DNA of 64,000 bases from contig CM043969.1 of assembly GCA_014529385.2 (NCBI GenBank), positions 73,886,676-73,950,675 on the forward strand, read 5' to 3'. The notes under the pieces were generated by a model, which saw only the letters and a list, made by a program, of their open reading frames with translations, was not told where the DNA came from and searched no databases. Positions within the stretch are counted from its first letter, which is position 1; the number at the start of each line of letters is the position of its first letter. The position numbers and the translations under genes were made by a program. The stretch comes from Adiantum capillus-veneris. Taxonomy: Eukaryota > Streptophyta > Polypodiopsida > Polypodiales > Pteridaceae. Below, in pieces: positions 51,900 to 62,654 of the stretch.

Positions 51900-52106
51900 G
51901 TTCAAGGTGGGTTTTGCTCCTTTACTCGGGTTTTTAGGGCAATCGGGAATCAAATGAGTAATTCCACATTCTGGGCAATACGCATTGACTCTAATGATTT
52001 CATCATGAGGACAGTCTCTCATCGAATGGTCTCCGCCACACTTGTAACAGGGGCCCTTGGGTTGTTGAGGTGCTCCTTGAGCTCCTCGTTGCTGGTAAGC
52101 CTGTCT
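51900..52106 (-). pseudogene. Element B twin CCHC zinc knuckles
   Basis: Directly after the TAG at 52107, in the same frame, the minus strand encodes CYKCGGDHSMRDC and then CPECGITHLIPDC, two C-x2-C-x3-H-x4-C knuckles for RNA binding. The H spacing (x3 instead of x4) is one shorter than the classical retroviral knuckle in both. Confidence 0.85.
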
Positions 52107-52829
52107 CTATCCGCCCATGCCTCCATTGGCTATGAACAACAATGTTCGTTCATCTAAGCTATATCTTCCTTCTCCTGCGGCCTGTGCAGCAGTTGGAGGT
52201 CCTTGATTTCCTATCATGCTCCATGGTTCTGGTGTCGAGGGTTCTTCCGATGGATAATAGACAGGGTTCGCCGCATATCCGTTGGGATCCTCATAATATG
52301 CATGCATAGGCACCAAAGCCTTTTCTTCTGATTCAGTTACCGTTGGGGTGTATCTTACACCAACTGGTCGTAATCCTGGTAGGGGTTGTTGTTGCCCCAA
52401 CACCGGTTGTGGTCTCTCTACACCCACAGGTCCTGGCAAGTTGCCTGCTTGATATCTAGGCATAGGTGGAACTTGAGGGGAAGCTATAGGAGCTTGGGGA
52501 GCATAAGGTCTCTCCCTCACATATCCCTTGTTATAGTAACATTCCTCGGTCCCATGGTTTGTCCACTTTTGTTCAATAGCACACCACTTGGGCTGTTTAG
52601 CCTGGGGTTTGGCGTACAAGTTGATCTTTTTTAGCACTTCATCTACGAGCTGCTCCTGGTTTACCGCTATTTCTCCTTTCAGTGTTGTCTTGGAGGACTT
52701 TCTCCCACTTTGTTGTGAAGATGAATCGTCATCAAGGTCCTTGAACTCCCCTTCTTTGTAGACCACACAATTGTCCACAAGGTACAAATCTTCCTTGGTC
52801 AACTCATTCAACGTAGTGCTCCTCTTCAT
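52107..52829 (-). pseudogene. Element B Gag, region between capsid and zinc knuckles
   Basis: 240 codons in the same frame as the capsid, separated by a TAG (52842-52844). TLNELTKEDLYLVDNCVVYK is followed by a Pro/Gln-rich, low-complexity part (PQAPIASPQVPPMPRYQAGN, LGQQQPLPGLRP). It ends FIANGGMGG before a TAG that splits it from the knuckles. Confidence 0.8.
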
Positions 52830-52841
52830 ATGTAAGTCTTT

Positions 52842-53600
52842 CTAGAGATCTGCATTCCTTAGCCCTTGGATGAATATCAGCATAAGTCTAGACTGAGTTG
52901 GCAGTTCTTCAATAGGACAGAACTTAACATATCTCTTTAGTCTTAGGGCTGCCTTCCGTACAGATTCTCCATCTTTTTGTTTGAATTTATGGATTTGTGA
53001 GACGGTATTATGAGCTATTCCCCTTTGAGAGAATTCCTCAATAAACTCGTCAAACACTTCCTCCATCGACTCAAAGTCTCTACGCTCCACAGAGTCAAAC
53101 CAAGTTGCAACATCATCCTCTAGAGTTAGTCCAAACCCTATGAATTGGGTAGGAAAGTCTAACACCTCTTCGGCTCTAATCACACGCACAAAGGCTGCTA
53201 CATGATCTCTTGGGTCTCTGTTTCCGGTGTATTTCCTGTTTACCCATTTTTGCACTTGAGAAGGTCTAATTCTGCGATGGTCTACAAACCTCATCATTGG
53301 ATCACCCCTTCCAAGTCTATACCCCTCCTCAGGCCTTCTGTAATAGGCTGGTTCCTCGTCCAACGATGCTCCTAAGCCATAATTTCTAACGGTTCTCGCT
53401 GGAGGTGGTCCTTCTCTTCGAACTCTTTCCATGGGTGGTCCTCCAAGCTCGGTCGACTCTTGTGTCTTTGGCTTACTCTCTGCTTGATACCTTGAATAGT
53501 GTGGGGGTTCTTGAAAATCCCTGAGCCCTCGTGCGGCTGGATAACCGTCTCGGTTTTGGTCTGGTTCCATTGTTGCACTTTGTCGAAGCCATGCCTGCAA
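52842..53600 (-). pseudogene. Element B Gag capsid
   Basis: 252 codons. RFVDHRRIRPSQVQKWVNRK then TGNRDPRDHVAAFVRVIRAE, FGLTLEDDVATWFDSVERRD, FEEFSQRGI-like VFDEFIEEFSQRGIAHNTVS, and SVRKAALRLKRYVKFCP with LMLIFIQGLRNADL match the Retrotrans_gag capsid order. There is no true ATG at its beginning: the frame is a continuation of the N-terminal segment after a frameshift near 53640. Confidence 0.9.
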
Positions 53601-54523
53601 TGATGGCGGGTTTGCTGGTTGGTCTTGGTTGTTGATGCTTGTGGTCTGGTGGAATGTGATGTCGCGTCATACTCATCTGAAAATGGATTCGTTGACTTGC
53701 GTGGGGTGTGGGCGGCTCTCGGCATTTCCTCACGGGAGTATGCTGATGCTCCTGGACCTGTTGCTCTTTCTACTTCCTCTGGAAGAATACGTTGGTATTC
53801 TTGCCCATATCTATCAACAAAAACTATGCCCTTCCCCGTAGCAGTTTCATAAGAGAATAAGTAAAGAACCTTGTCTTTGCTTAGTTCGTCTACGTATGGT
53901 TCTTTACTGCGAAAGTAAGAGACAATACCCTCGCTCTCGTGTTTGTAGATTCCCACATTCTCGTACATAAAAATAGCTCCATGCCAATCAATGTTTGGTG
54001 GCGGCTCTTGAGTTTCTGAAACCATTTTCCCTTTAGCCACGTTGTCTCCATATCTGTTGTAATCTTCAGGGTTGCTAACTATTAAATAGTGGTTCCCCTT
54101 TTCGTCTCGAAATCTATCTCCATCATCATACACGTGGATTATCTCTAATATTTGTGTTGGCCTCTCTTCAATACAAATGCACTTGCGGCCTCGATAGTCA
54201 GAATAGACTAGGGCTCCTCTTGAGTTTGTTCCCTCTAAGAAGATCACCGTAAGCCTGGAATCATTCAAAGGATTTTGGGAGGTACTTCCTCCTCGCATAG
54301 GTCCATCATAGGTGAAACCTCCTGGCTGTTGGCTACCCATCATGAAGAAAGATTTGTCTGACGAAGTGTCAGTATCACTACCTTCCTCAATAATCGGTGC
54401 TAGCGGATCTAACCTTGCCTGAGTTACACTCTCTTCGGTGGACACTACGCTACCTTGGTCACCTACCACCTTCTGGTCTCTAACAATGTATCTTCCTGAT
54501 CTCAAATTCATCAAACTTATCAA
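53372..54523 (-). pseudogene. Element B Gag N-terminal region
   Basis: 383 codons. The likely start is the ATG at 54511 (MNLRSGRYIVRDQK), since the first four codons before it begin with TTG. It contains a mostly beta-looking segment (DSRLTVIFLEGTNSRGALVY, KCICIEERPTQILEIIHVYD, GAIFMYENVGIYKHESEGIV, KDKVLYLFSYETATGKGIVF) that I do not recognise. It is longer than usual for a Gag N-terminus (about 300 residues before the capsid). The useful frame changes near 53640. The remainder overlaps the capsid frame and is not meaningful. Confidence 0.75.
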
Positions 54524-56331
54524 TGCAACTTATCACAAGTTCAACCACTAACCTGGCAACGGATCAGTTTCTGCACAACTTCTTGCTTTGTTGCCGAATA
54601 TACCTGTACACAAGAGTTTTAATTTTGGAAATTTGAATCAAAGCATTTATCTGCTAGAGGTTATCTTAGTAATGATTGGTATAACTGGAGAGTTAATCTC
54701 AACCACTACTGTATTCTATATACTGTTGTTGTTCCAGATTAGGTTGCTAATCTGAAACAGTACTTTTCTCTGATGTTGGCCAATTTACGCAAAAAAGATT
54801 GAATTTAGTCTTTGCTTTGTCAAATGGGCAACTAAGGTCCAAATTTACTTCTGAAAGAAGTTCTGGAACCCGTAAGCCAAATAGAACCTCACTGTCTAGG
54901 CCAGGTCAAATTTTCCTTGCAGAATGCCCTAATAGACATACTACGCGTAGGATGTCTCCTGCTGCATTTTGCCTAGATTTTTGCACTGTTGGTTCCCCTT
55001 GTTGTGCCGAGCTTACAACTGTTTTTACTTTTTGATTTGGACTTCTACAAGCTGGTCAATGAGTCAAAAATCTGTTCCGACTGCCTGGTGATGGTGTTGA
55101 TCAATCTAATCAACTCCAAATTGGACCAAAATTGACTAGTAGGCTTGCCTTAGGCTATATAACACCTTACAATGCTCAAAGTCCAATTATGGCTTCACTC
55201 TCTTGCTTTAGACATCCTACGCGTAGGATGTTTTTTTCATCAGAATGGCTTTAAACTCAAGACTTAAGCTCTCCTTGAGATCATGATCACCTTGGTATAC
55301 TCAGATTTCAGTTTGGAGTCCCAAATCACTCATAAGACATCCTACGCGTAGTATGTCTTTTTGGCCTGTTTGACCCCAGATTTGTTCCACAGCTTCCCCT
55401 TGATGTCAGTATCCCAGTGGTATGGTTAGATCTTGATGTGGATGTCAAAAGTCCCAAACTTCAGCTGTTTTTGCTTTTTTCAGTCAAAAGTGCTACAGTC
55501 CACTTTGAACCCAATTTTCTTACCCAACTGAGGTGAAACCCCTTTCAGTCACTCAATATATCATGCAAGACACACTCATGCCGCCATATTATAGTTTTGG
55601 TTTCAAGTTGATGTTTTGGCACTAATTGGGTAGGATGTCTCGCAATCTCAGTCTATCTGGCCTTATCTTGTCAAGACATGGACAAATTTCCCCTTTCCAG
55701 TTGAAATTAGGGTAAACCCTACCTTCAGAACACACTGGTCAACTCACAATCCCAAAATTCCTCCCAGATTGGCCTGTAGACATCCTACGCGTAGGATGTC
55801 TCCTGGCTTAAAATTAAAGTTTTTTCTGACAGAAATGCTCCTGATGCTCTGTAGGCCTATCAGAAACACTCACAGTATCTTTTGGACTTCAATTAGGCTT
55901 TCAACCACACTTTTGCGTTTTTTTGCGTCTTTTACAAACTTGTAATGATTCTACCAAGCAAGTATACATGCATGAAATGCTCTAGATCTGAATCATGATG
56001 TTCTACTTACTCTACTCCTACCTACCATGAGGAAATGGTGACAATGGTGTTTTTGGTTGCTTTTTTGGCCTCTCCGGACTCTCAAGCTCTCCTCTCACCG
56101 CTTCTACCACTCCCACTTCTACTCTAGACTCGACTACCACCTAAAACTACCTAAGTCTACCTCCTCTACCTAAGTCGAAGGATCTAGGCCAGACACACGC
56201 TTCCTAGACTCCCTCTAAGACCTAGAGAGTCCTCCACCCTCTGATCCTATCTAAATGTAAAGCGAGACTCTTGGCAAGCCAAAAATCCCAATCCTCAAGG
56301 ATTAGTCTCGGTCACCTACCTAAGGTTTTCG
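54524..56331 (-). other. Element B 5' leader, 1.8 kb
   Basis: A long untranslated leader between the PBS and gag. Apart from the palindrome repeats (54934-55801) it contains a pyrimidine-rich plus-strand tract near 56090-56200. No coding frame has recognisable content. The length is in line with the oversized plan of this element. Confidence 0.7.
54934..55801. repeat. Element B 5'-side palindrome repeats
   Basis: Copies of the 24-bp palindrome lie at 54934-54957 (one mismatch), 55210-55233 (one mismatch), 55335-55358 (one mismatch) and 55778-55801 (perfect), with a right-half remnant at 55629-55640. Distances are 276, 125 and 443. The last two sum to 568, twice 284, the period of the 3' array. 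Flanks such as TTCATCAGAATGGC and GATGTGGATGTCAAAAGT also match the 3' monomers, so both arrays have one origin. Confidence 0.9.
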
Positions 56332-56349
56332 TCCCCGGCAGCGGCGCCA
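56332..56349 (-). promoter_or_regulatory. Element B primer-binding site, tRNA-Asp type
   Basis: On the minus strand TGGCGCCGCTGCCGGGGA, one base after the 5' LTR. It differs at one position from the complement of the plant tRNA-Asp 3' end (TGGCGCCGTTGCCGGGGA), a primer known from non-chromoviral plant Gypsy elements. Confidence 0.85.
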
Positions 56350-56350
56350 A

Positions 56351-57281
56351 TGTTGGACGGATACGCCGCGACGGACGTCAGCACAACGAGAACTCACCTA
56401 ACAAGTAATGTCAGCTAAGGACGAAGCTCGACCCGCAGGCGCGTGGAAGCAAGCATAAGGTGTCAACCTACACTCGACCGACTCCTAACTAATTCCTACA
56501 GAGGTCCCTACCAATTGTCTAAGTCACAGTCTTCCAGAGAACAAAAGAGGATGCTTCCTACAACGCTTGCTAGAGCCGAATACCTATCAAACACTTCCGA
56601 AACACCACAGAACTTGAAGGAGACCCTACTAATACCTATAGGCCACTCTCCTTAAGGTCTGTGAACCAAAATCACGACCCAAAACACCCAGTGCAGAAAC
56701 ACGTAGGATGTCTGGCCGAAATCTTCATGTCTTTGTTTCTGAAATCTAAAGTGCCTAATGTGTAGTTCTACTCAATGTGAACGCGTGGATATGATGCAAT
56801 GAAAAATTGGGCAACGTATGCTCACCCAAACTACCGATGAAGCTCGTAGAAGGAGCTCCCAAAGCCGGACCGTACGCGCGCAATGTTGGTATCGGCTTGT
56901 AGCTCTAGTCGGGGGCAACATGCTGCACTCCTCCGCACGCGATTCCGACCACCGTAGCACATGTAGGGTCAAGACAAAGCTCACACTCTCTCTCACGTAA
57001 ACAGTACGCTCACTCACAAACTTAAACTTGTTTAAAATGACAAAAGGTTTTTCATTAAGGTCAAAAAGTGATATATATACCTTACAACTTCTCAAACCCT
57101 AAAGTTTCAAAATCATCCATCTACTCCATCTAACTATCAAAACTGGGATACAATCTGGAAACGTCTGTAAGTCCCACTATTTACAAGGTGAAAAACCGGG
57201 TTTTCCTCAATGAATGACTAATTACAAAAATAATAATCCACAGAGTAGTTAGATGCCGTGGGGTGTGTCCAACTTCTAACA
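56351..57281 (-). repeat. Element B 5' LTR
   Basis: 931 bp, with roughly 30 differences from 28670-29601. It carries the same half-palindrome (56702-56713) and the TATA-like GGTATATATATC (57069-57080, minus strand). Confidence 0.95.
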
Positions 57282-57513
57282 GGATGTGTATGGGAAATTA
57301 ATGCATGTCACACCTCACAAATGACATCACTTAAACCCTCTCTCAAGATCTTTATAAATCCCCTTGTGTGATCCTTATGATGAGTTCAATCAATCTATTA
57401 CTTTGTGCCTGCATTGTGTCTAGTCTCTCATAAATCAACCCTAACCTAACTCTAATGAAAATACCATGAATAGTAGCTTATCCACTCCACCATCAGACAT
57501 CTCAACTCCAACA
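57282..57513 (+). repeat. Element E LTR, right part (Copia-like)
   Basis: Continues 28554-28669 after removal of element B, and ends CTCCAACA just before a PBS. TATAAAT at 57353-57359 is a plausible promoter on this strand. The first five bases (GGATG) are the target duplication of element B. Confidence 0.6.
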
Positions 57514-57515
57514 AC

Positions 57516-57528
57516 TGGTATCAGAGCC
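57516..57528 (+). promoter_or_regulatory. Element E primer-binding site, tRNA-iMet
   Basis: TGGTATCAGAGCC is a perfect 13-base match to the plant initiator tRNA-Met PBS, two bases after the LTR end. Confidence 0.85.
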
Positions 57529-58271
57529 ATGTGATGGATTTTATCCTAGTTTAAATCCTAGGCATCATTGTTCCCTGCTCGATCAAGTGGAAATTAAAAT
57601 CTCCATCCACGTTGATTGAATTAATCTCTTGCATATTAGGTTTCATTATTATTATTTTTATGTTCCTTATTTTTTCCATCTCTGGCAAAAATATAGGTGA
57701 GCTAGCCAACTCAAGAAGAAGAAACACGCGAGCTCCACTTCTGAGCCTTAACTCATTTAATAAGGCATTCTATTTTTTGGTGGCCAACCCTCTTTTAATT
57801 AAAGGGCCTATTTTTGAAAGGGAAAATCCAATAGTGCAAGGCCGGTTTGAGGAAAGTGACGAGCTGGAAAGCATGACAAATGAACCACACACACATGTGT
57901 GGTTCCTTGAGCACACATGTGTGTGCTCAAGGGAGAGCTCCATTCTTGGATGTACGCTCCTTGCATAGGCTTGAGCTCATCACCTCTCATCGTGGCTAGA
58001 CCTGGTTTGTTGCAAGCATGCTTTATCTTTTGTTGCCCCCCCATAGCTCTTACAACCCCTGTCAAAACACTGCATGCCTCTCTCAACATCGGCCTCTTTT
58101 TTTATATGCCGCCTCCAAGGTCGTTTAGACAAGGCAATGGCACGCTTGTAGCTCACGATTCTGAACCCAGCCTATGGAACCCCTTTGATAGTACCTTGGT
58201 AATGCGCAGGCAGCTAGATCAAATGGCTCTACAGGGGCAAGGTTGATAGCTCAAGGCTTGCCCAGTTTTGT
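57529..58271 (+). other. Element E leader and unidentified DNA
   Basis: Past the PBS no Copia gag is recognisable. The longest plus frame (57612-57968) starts with a hydrophobic run but shows no motif and I do not support it as a gene. A self-complementary patch around ACACACATGTGTGG...CACACATGTGTGTG lies at 57888-57926. Confidence 0.45.
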
Positions 58272-58878
58272 CGAGCATGCATTGGAGATTGGATCTTGGT
58301 TGGATTTGCATCACAAAGCCAAGAGTTTTTGGTGTAGCCCCCCCCCCCCCCCCCCCCCCCTTCCCCCCTTCTCACAAGTTTGGAGTAAATGATGACCTTT
58401 GCATTAAAGCTTGAGAAGGAGAGATAGTCTTCTTTACTCCACACATAAGCTTGTGTGAGCTTGTAAGTGATAATCCATTGCAAAAATCAGATCCCTCCCT
58501 CTCTTGGTCGACCCCTCTTGCTTTTTACTCATGCTGGCATCCTATTGGCCCCTGCGAAGTTTAGCCAATGACAATTAAGAAGAAAAAGTGATAGCCTTGT
58601 GAAATGTGTCCCCATTTTCCCTTTTGTGAGAGCTTTAGGTATTTAAATAATGCAATTAAACTCTCATTAGACCCCTTAGTCTTCTGGCCAATAGGAACCA
58701 AGCAAGCCATTGGGCTGATGAATGCTCATTGGACCCCTTTGGAGACTGTCCAATAGTCCTCTAGAGAGCTTAATTTCTATTGGTTCTTTTATCAAGTGTT
58801 TTTAAATAAATTAAACTATATTTACTCTAGCCTAATTCTCATCGGTCCACCTCTATGGCCATCCAATAGGATTTGAAT
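58272..58878 (-). repeat. Degenerate A copy: left LTR fragment
   Basis: Aligns with about 34763-35345 of the intact LTR (GAGCATGCATTG, CTTGGTTGGATTTGCAT, ACTCTCATT-GACCCCTT, GCCAATAGGAA). It includes a C run of 23 (58338-58360) that the intact LTR lacks. Confidence 0.85.
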
Positions 58879-58905
58879 GTTCATTTGAAACATTTTTACA
58901 TTTGC

Positions 58906-59600
58906 TTACTCTAGGGTAGCATTGTAAGCATTGACAAGGTTTAGGTTATCCTTTAGTTGTATGCCTTGCATCCATCTAGCATCTTCAAGAGGATAGTTCT
59001 TAAACTTAATAAGATATCGTCGGATAATCTTACCGCCTCTCAATACCTTGTCTTCATGTCGGAGAATGGACTCGAGCTGCAGCACCTCTTCTTGGTCCTT
59101 GATCTCCAGTGGATCTTCAATAGTTGGTTCTTGAGGTGGCTCTCCTTTGTAATCTTTAGGAGGCTCACATGGAAATAATTGTGTATGAGACAATGACTAG
59201 GAAACTTGAGTTGATAGGCCATCTCATTGATTGGTCTAAGAATTTGGAAGGGACCATAGTACCTTTTTGCTAATCTAGCATAGTACTTTTGGTGTCCAGT
59301 AGGATTCTTACACGTCGTGTGCCTTAATTGAGCCTTGGGAAATTTAAGCAAGACCCAATCATTTTCTTTAAAGGCTTGGGCTCTTCTGTGCTTATCAGCA
59401 GAAAGCAGCCTTTTGCCTTTTCTATGAGATAGAGATATCATCCTTAATCTTTGGAAAGATTCTTGTAGGTCTCGGCTATACTCATCTGCAGCGAAGATCT
59501 TCCCATGTACCTTAAGTACCAAGGGACTTTTGGATCTTCCCTCAATTACCTTAAAAGGTGCTTTTTCCTGTGGAGGTATGTATAGCATTATTGTAGGCAT
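58906..59600 (-). pseudogene. Degenerate A copy: integrase C-terminus and chromodomain
   Basis: HRRAQAFKENDWVLLKFPKA, YGPFQILRPINEMAYQLKFP and, in another frame, EDKVLRGGKIIRRYLIKFKN with PLEDARWMQGIQLKDNLNLV match residues 960-1140 of the intact Pol. A frameshift near 59150 splits the chromodomain from the rest. Confidence 0.9.
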
Positions 59601-60211
59601 ACTCGACTAATGGTAAGTACTTCTCCCATTGGGACCGTTGATCTACTTCCGTTACATAGGCTTTTAGTAATTCAAGAATAGCTAGGTTAGCTATCTCACT
59701 TTGGCCATTCATTTGTGGGTGATAGGTCAAAGAGAAGTTTAGCCTTGTCCCTAAATTCTCAAAGAGACCCTTCCAAAAATTACTGGTCATTCTAGGATCT
59801 CTATCCGACATTATGGACATTGGCAAGCCATGGTACTTGAAGGTTTATGATAAGAAGAGGGTTCTCATTTGATGGGCTTTGATAGTCTTTTTGGCAGGTA
59901 TAAAATCAGCTTATTTGCTGAACCTGTCTACTATCGTCCATATTTCCATATTTCTATGGATAGACTTAGGCCCATCCAAAGATAAAATCCATGGATATGC
60001 TCTCCCATGGTGAATTAGGTATTGGCAAAGGTTGAAGCAATCCAGGTTGCTTCCCTTTATCAAACTTCGTCTTTTGGCATACCACACATTTAGAAACATA
60101 CTCTTGTATGTTTTCTTTCATGGCAGGCCAATAGAAATATGTTTCTATCCCTTTTAGGGTATACTGAATCCCTCTATGACCTGCATAAGGAGGAGCATGA
60201 GATTCATACAT
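59551..60211 (-). pseudogene. Degenerate A copy: integrase zinc domain and core
   Basis: ESHAPPYAGHRGIQ with CVVCQKTKFDKGKQPG (zinc module), MDFIFG (first Asp), IMSDRDPRMTSNFWKGLFEN (second Asp) and YHPQMNGQSEIANL (Glu) are all still readable. They are spread over frames 59966-60211, 59911-60099 and 59551-59826. Confidence 0.9.
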
Positions 60212-60300
60212 TACTTTCTCACGTAGTGAGTTAGTAACGCATAGTCTATTGCCATAGAGAAGATAACCATCTTATAACATAAATGGTTCCACTTTCATCC

Positions 60301-60888
60301 CTAGTGCAAGGGCTGAAATCTTATCTCTAAAATCGGATCACTAGCGTACTCATCTATCATAGAAGATAGATCATTGTGAGTTGCTATGGAAACCGCATTC
60401 ACTCTCGGCCGTCTTGAGGGTGCATTGGCTACTTGACTATGCCTGCCAGCAATGTGAGCGATATGAAAATGAAATTGCGAAAGAAAATTTGTTGAACGCA
60501 TTTGTTTGTTGGAGAGCTTGGTCTCCATCGTGAAGTACTTAAGGCTTTGGTGATTTGTCCACAGAATGAAAGGAGTCCCCAATAAATAGTGCTTCCACGA
60601 GTCATGTAGAACTGTGAGGAGTTCCATTTTGTATATGCCTAGAGCTTGCTCAACAGGGTCAAGCTTTTGACTTTCATAGGCTATGGCGTGCCCTTCTTGG
60701 AGCAAAACAGCTCCAAGACAATCACCACAAGCATCGCATTGGACCTCAAATGGCTTTGAGAGATCCGATAGTGTAAGCACAGGTTGAGAGATAATATTTT
60801 CTATAAACTTCTCAAAAGCATTGTTCTCCCTAGTAGACCATGTATACCTAACATTTTTCTTTGTTAGGTTATGTAAATGGTCATGCAA
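60301..60888 (-). pseudogene. Degenerate A copy: RNase H
   Basis: PFEVQCDACGDCLGAVLLQE and TNHQSLKYFTMETKLSNKQM match the intact RNase H. The catalytic Asp of TDH is Asn here. Confidence 0.9.
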
Positions 60889-61167
60889 TTTGTGAGAATT
60901 TTTCTATGAATCATCTATAGTATGCACACATACCTATAAAGCTTCTTAGTTAATGTGGATACCTTGGATTAGACCATCCTTTTATTACCTCTAGCTTTGA
61001 TGGATCCATTTGGATGCCATCTTGAGAGATAATGTGACCTAAATACTGAATCTCTTGTAAGAAAAACTCACCTTTCTTTTGATTAGTATAAAGTTTATTC
61101 TCTCATAAGACTTGAAATATTACCTAGAGATGTTGCTTCTGTTCGTCTAGTGAATTAGGGTAGATGA

Positions 61168-61410
61168 TTATATCATCAAAGAACACTCCAGTAAAGATTC
61201 CAGGGGAGGTATGAATAGCTTCTCCATCAAGCGGTTATATGTGGCTGGTGCATTGGTCAAGCCAAAAGGCATGCCAATGTATTCGGAAAGACCAAACGTA
61301 GTGCGAAATGTGGTCTTTACAATGTCTTGATCAACTATCCTTATTTGATGGTAGCCAAACACATATGATATGTGCTGTCTTTCTTTTGTACTAATAACAC
61401 GGGTGAACAA
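61168..61410 (-). pseudogene. Degenerate A copy: RT fragment
   Basis: [20 protein letters not shown] and [20 protein letters not shown] match RT. The stretch upstream (fingers, VDYRALN to LFDKLQ) is deleted at about 61357, where the text jumps from GYHQI to the region before YRMCVDY. Confidence 0.85.
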
Positions 61411-61447
61411 AATGGAGATGAGCTAGGCCTAACCATGCCCTTCTCAA

Positions 61448-62574
61448 CTAACTCATACACTTGCCACATAATTTCCTCTTGTTGAGCTTGAGAAACTTTA
61501 TAAGGAGGTTTATTAGGCGGCGAACTTCCTCAAAGAAGTTCAATTGCATGGTCATCATTGCCTCATTTAGGAGGTAGTTCACAAGGAATGTCGTCAATAA
61601 AAACATCTTGAAATCCTTGAGAAAATTGGATAACTCTAATTCCTTGTGATAGTTTTTATTTTCTTTTGCTAAAGCATTAGGTTCATTTTGAGAATATTTA
61701 ACAAAAATCATGTATACAAAAATAGAGCTCTTTATTGACTTATTGAAAGCTTGTATATGTACAATGGGTATGGTGTTACCCAACTCCTTAGCATTTATGT
61801 ACATATCTTTTTTCCTGAACCTAAAGTAGATTTTCCTTTCAGGGAATTTAACATTGGCCACCATGCAATCAAACCATGTTGCCCTAGGATTACATCCTTG
61901 TGCTTGAGAGGAGAGATAAAGAAGTCCTCCTTGTCCACATAGATTTGGACATGGAGCCTCAATTTCCCAATTAAGGGAGTGAGTGAGGCTTCTTGCCCCT
62001 TGAAAGCACCATCGGTGGGTCGGACATCTCCCATATCATAGGCTTGGATGCCTAGCTTGGTGGCCAACTCTGTGGATATGAAATTGTGAGTAAAACCAGG
62101 GTCAAAGAGAATAAAAGATTTATGTTCTCTTACCTTTCCCCAAGCATGGCATAGAGGAGATTCTTTGAGGTGAGCATCCTCTTCTTGGATTTCGACCAAG
62201 GTAGCTCTAGGAGGCTCATTTTGTGTATTCTTGTGGGGACAAGTGCGATAGGCATGCGCTTGCTCCCCGCACTTGAAACAACGGTTATCTTTAAGATAAT
62301 GCTCTAGCTCTTCAGGAGAGAGTTTATTTTTGCCTTTATAAACTTCCTTCTCCTTAGCTTTGTTGTTGTTGGCATTGCCTTTAGGAGACTTTTGGACAGT
62401 GTCCTTCCCCTTAGGCTTGTTATTACGGTCCTTGTTCTCTGTGGGCGTAAGATTTCTCTTAGCCCCTTGTTGAAAATTGATTTGTACAGCCACCATGGTA
62501 TGGTGTATGACCACAGATATGGTGCGTGGCCCTTGGGAGTTGACATACTCCGCCATATCTTCAGTTAAACCCAC
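61448..62574 (-). pseudogene. Degenerate A copy: Gag end, zinc knuckle and protease in one frame
   Basis: The 259-codon frame 61795-62574 runs from the capsid end (TEDMAEYVNSQGPRTISVVI) through a zinc knuckle (CFKCGEQAHAYRTC) into the protease (SFILFDPGFTHNFISTELAT). The protease-RT linker follows in frame 61448-61864. The active site is DPGF instead of DPGS. It shows that Gag and Pol were one frame in the ancestor. Confidence 0.9.
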
Positions 62575-62654
62575 ACAAAATTATTATTTTTTATCTCCAA
62601 ACAAAACTTTTCTACATATTTGTGAATAGATTTGTAGGGAGAGAGCTTTAAGCT

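Larger units (their letters stand above)
28670..57281 (-). mobile_element. Element B: giant Ty3/Gypsy (non-chromoviral, Tat-like) retrotransposon
   Basis: Two 0.93-kb LTRs (TG...CA) bound 28.6 kb. Subtracting the nested element A leaves about 19.7 kb. Flanking 5-mers GGACG (28665-28669) and GGATG (57282-57286) form a target duplication with one C-to-T change. On the minus strand the order is LTR, PBS, leader with palindrome repeats, gag, PR1, RT, RNase H, two zinc modules, integrase, PR2, spacer (interrupted by A), palindrome array, extra ORF, PPT, LTR. The pol style (TDHQALLYL, no chromodomain, tRNA-Asp-type PBS) places it outside the chromoviruses. Stops and frameshifts in most domains make it inactive as it stands, though much of it is still long and open. 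I count about 30 differences between the two LTRs. Confidence 0.93.

Noticed and set aside
57888-57926. ACACATGTGT inverted repeat as a regulatory stem-loop
   Set aside because: It consists of short CA/TG alternation that pairs by chance, with no promoter or gene beside it.
57612-57968. Plus-strand frame with a hydrophobic start that could look like a membrane protein
   Set aside because: No motif, AT-rich low-complexity start, and it sits in a decayed retrotransposon leader. No codon or homology support.
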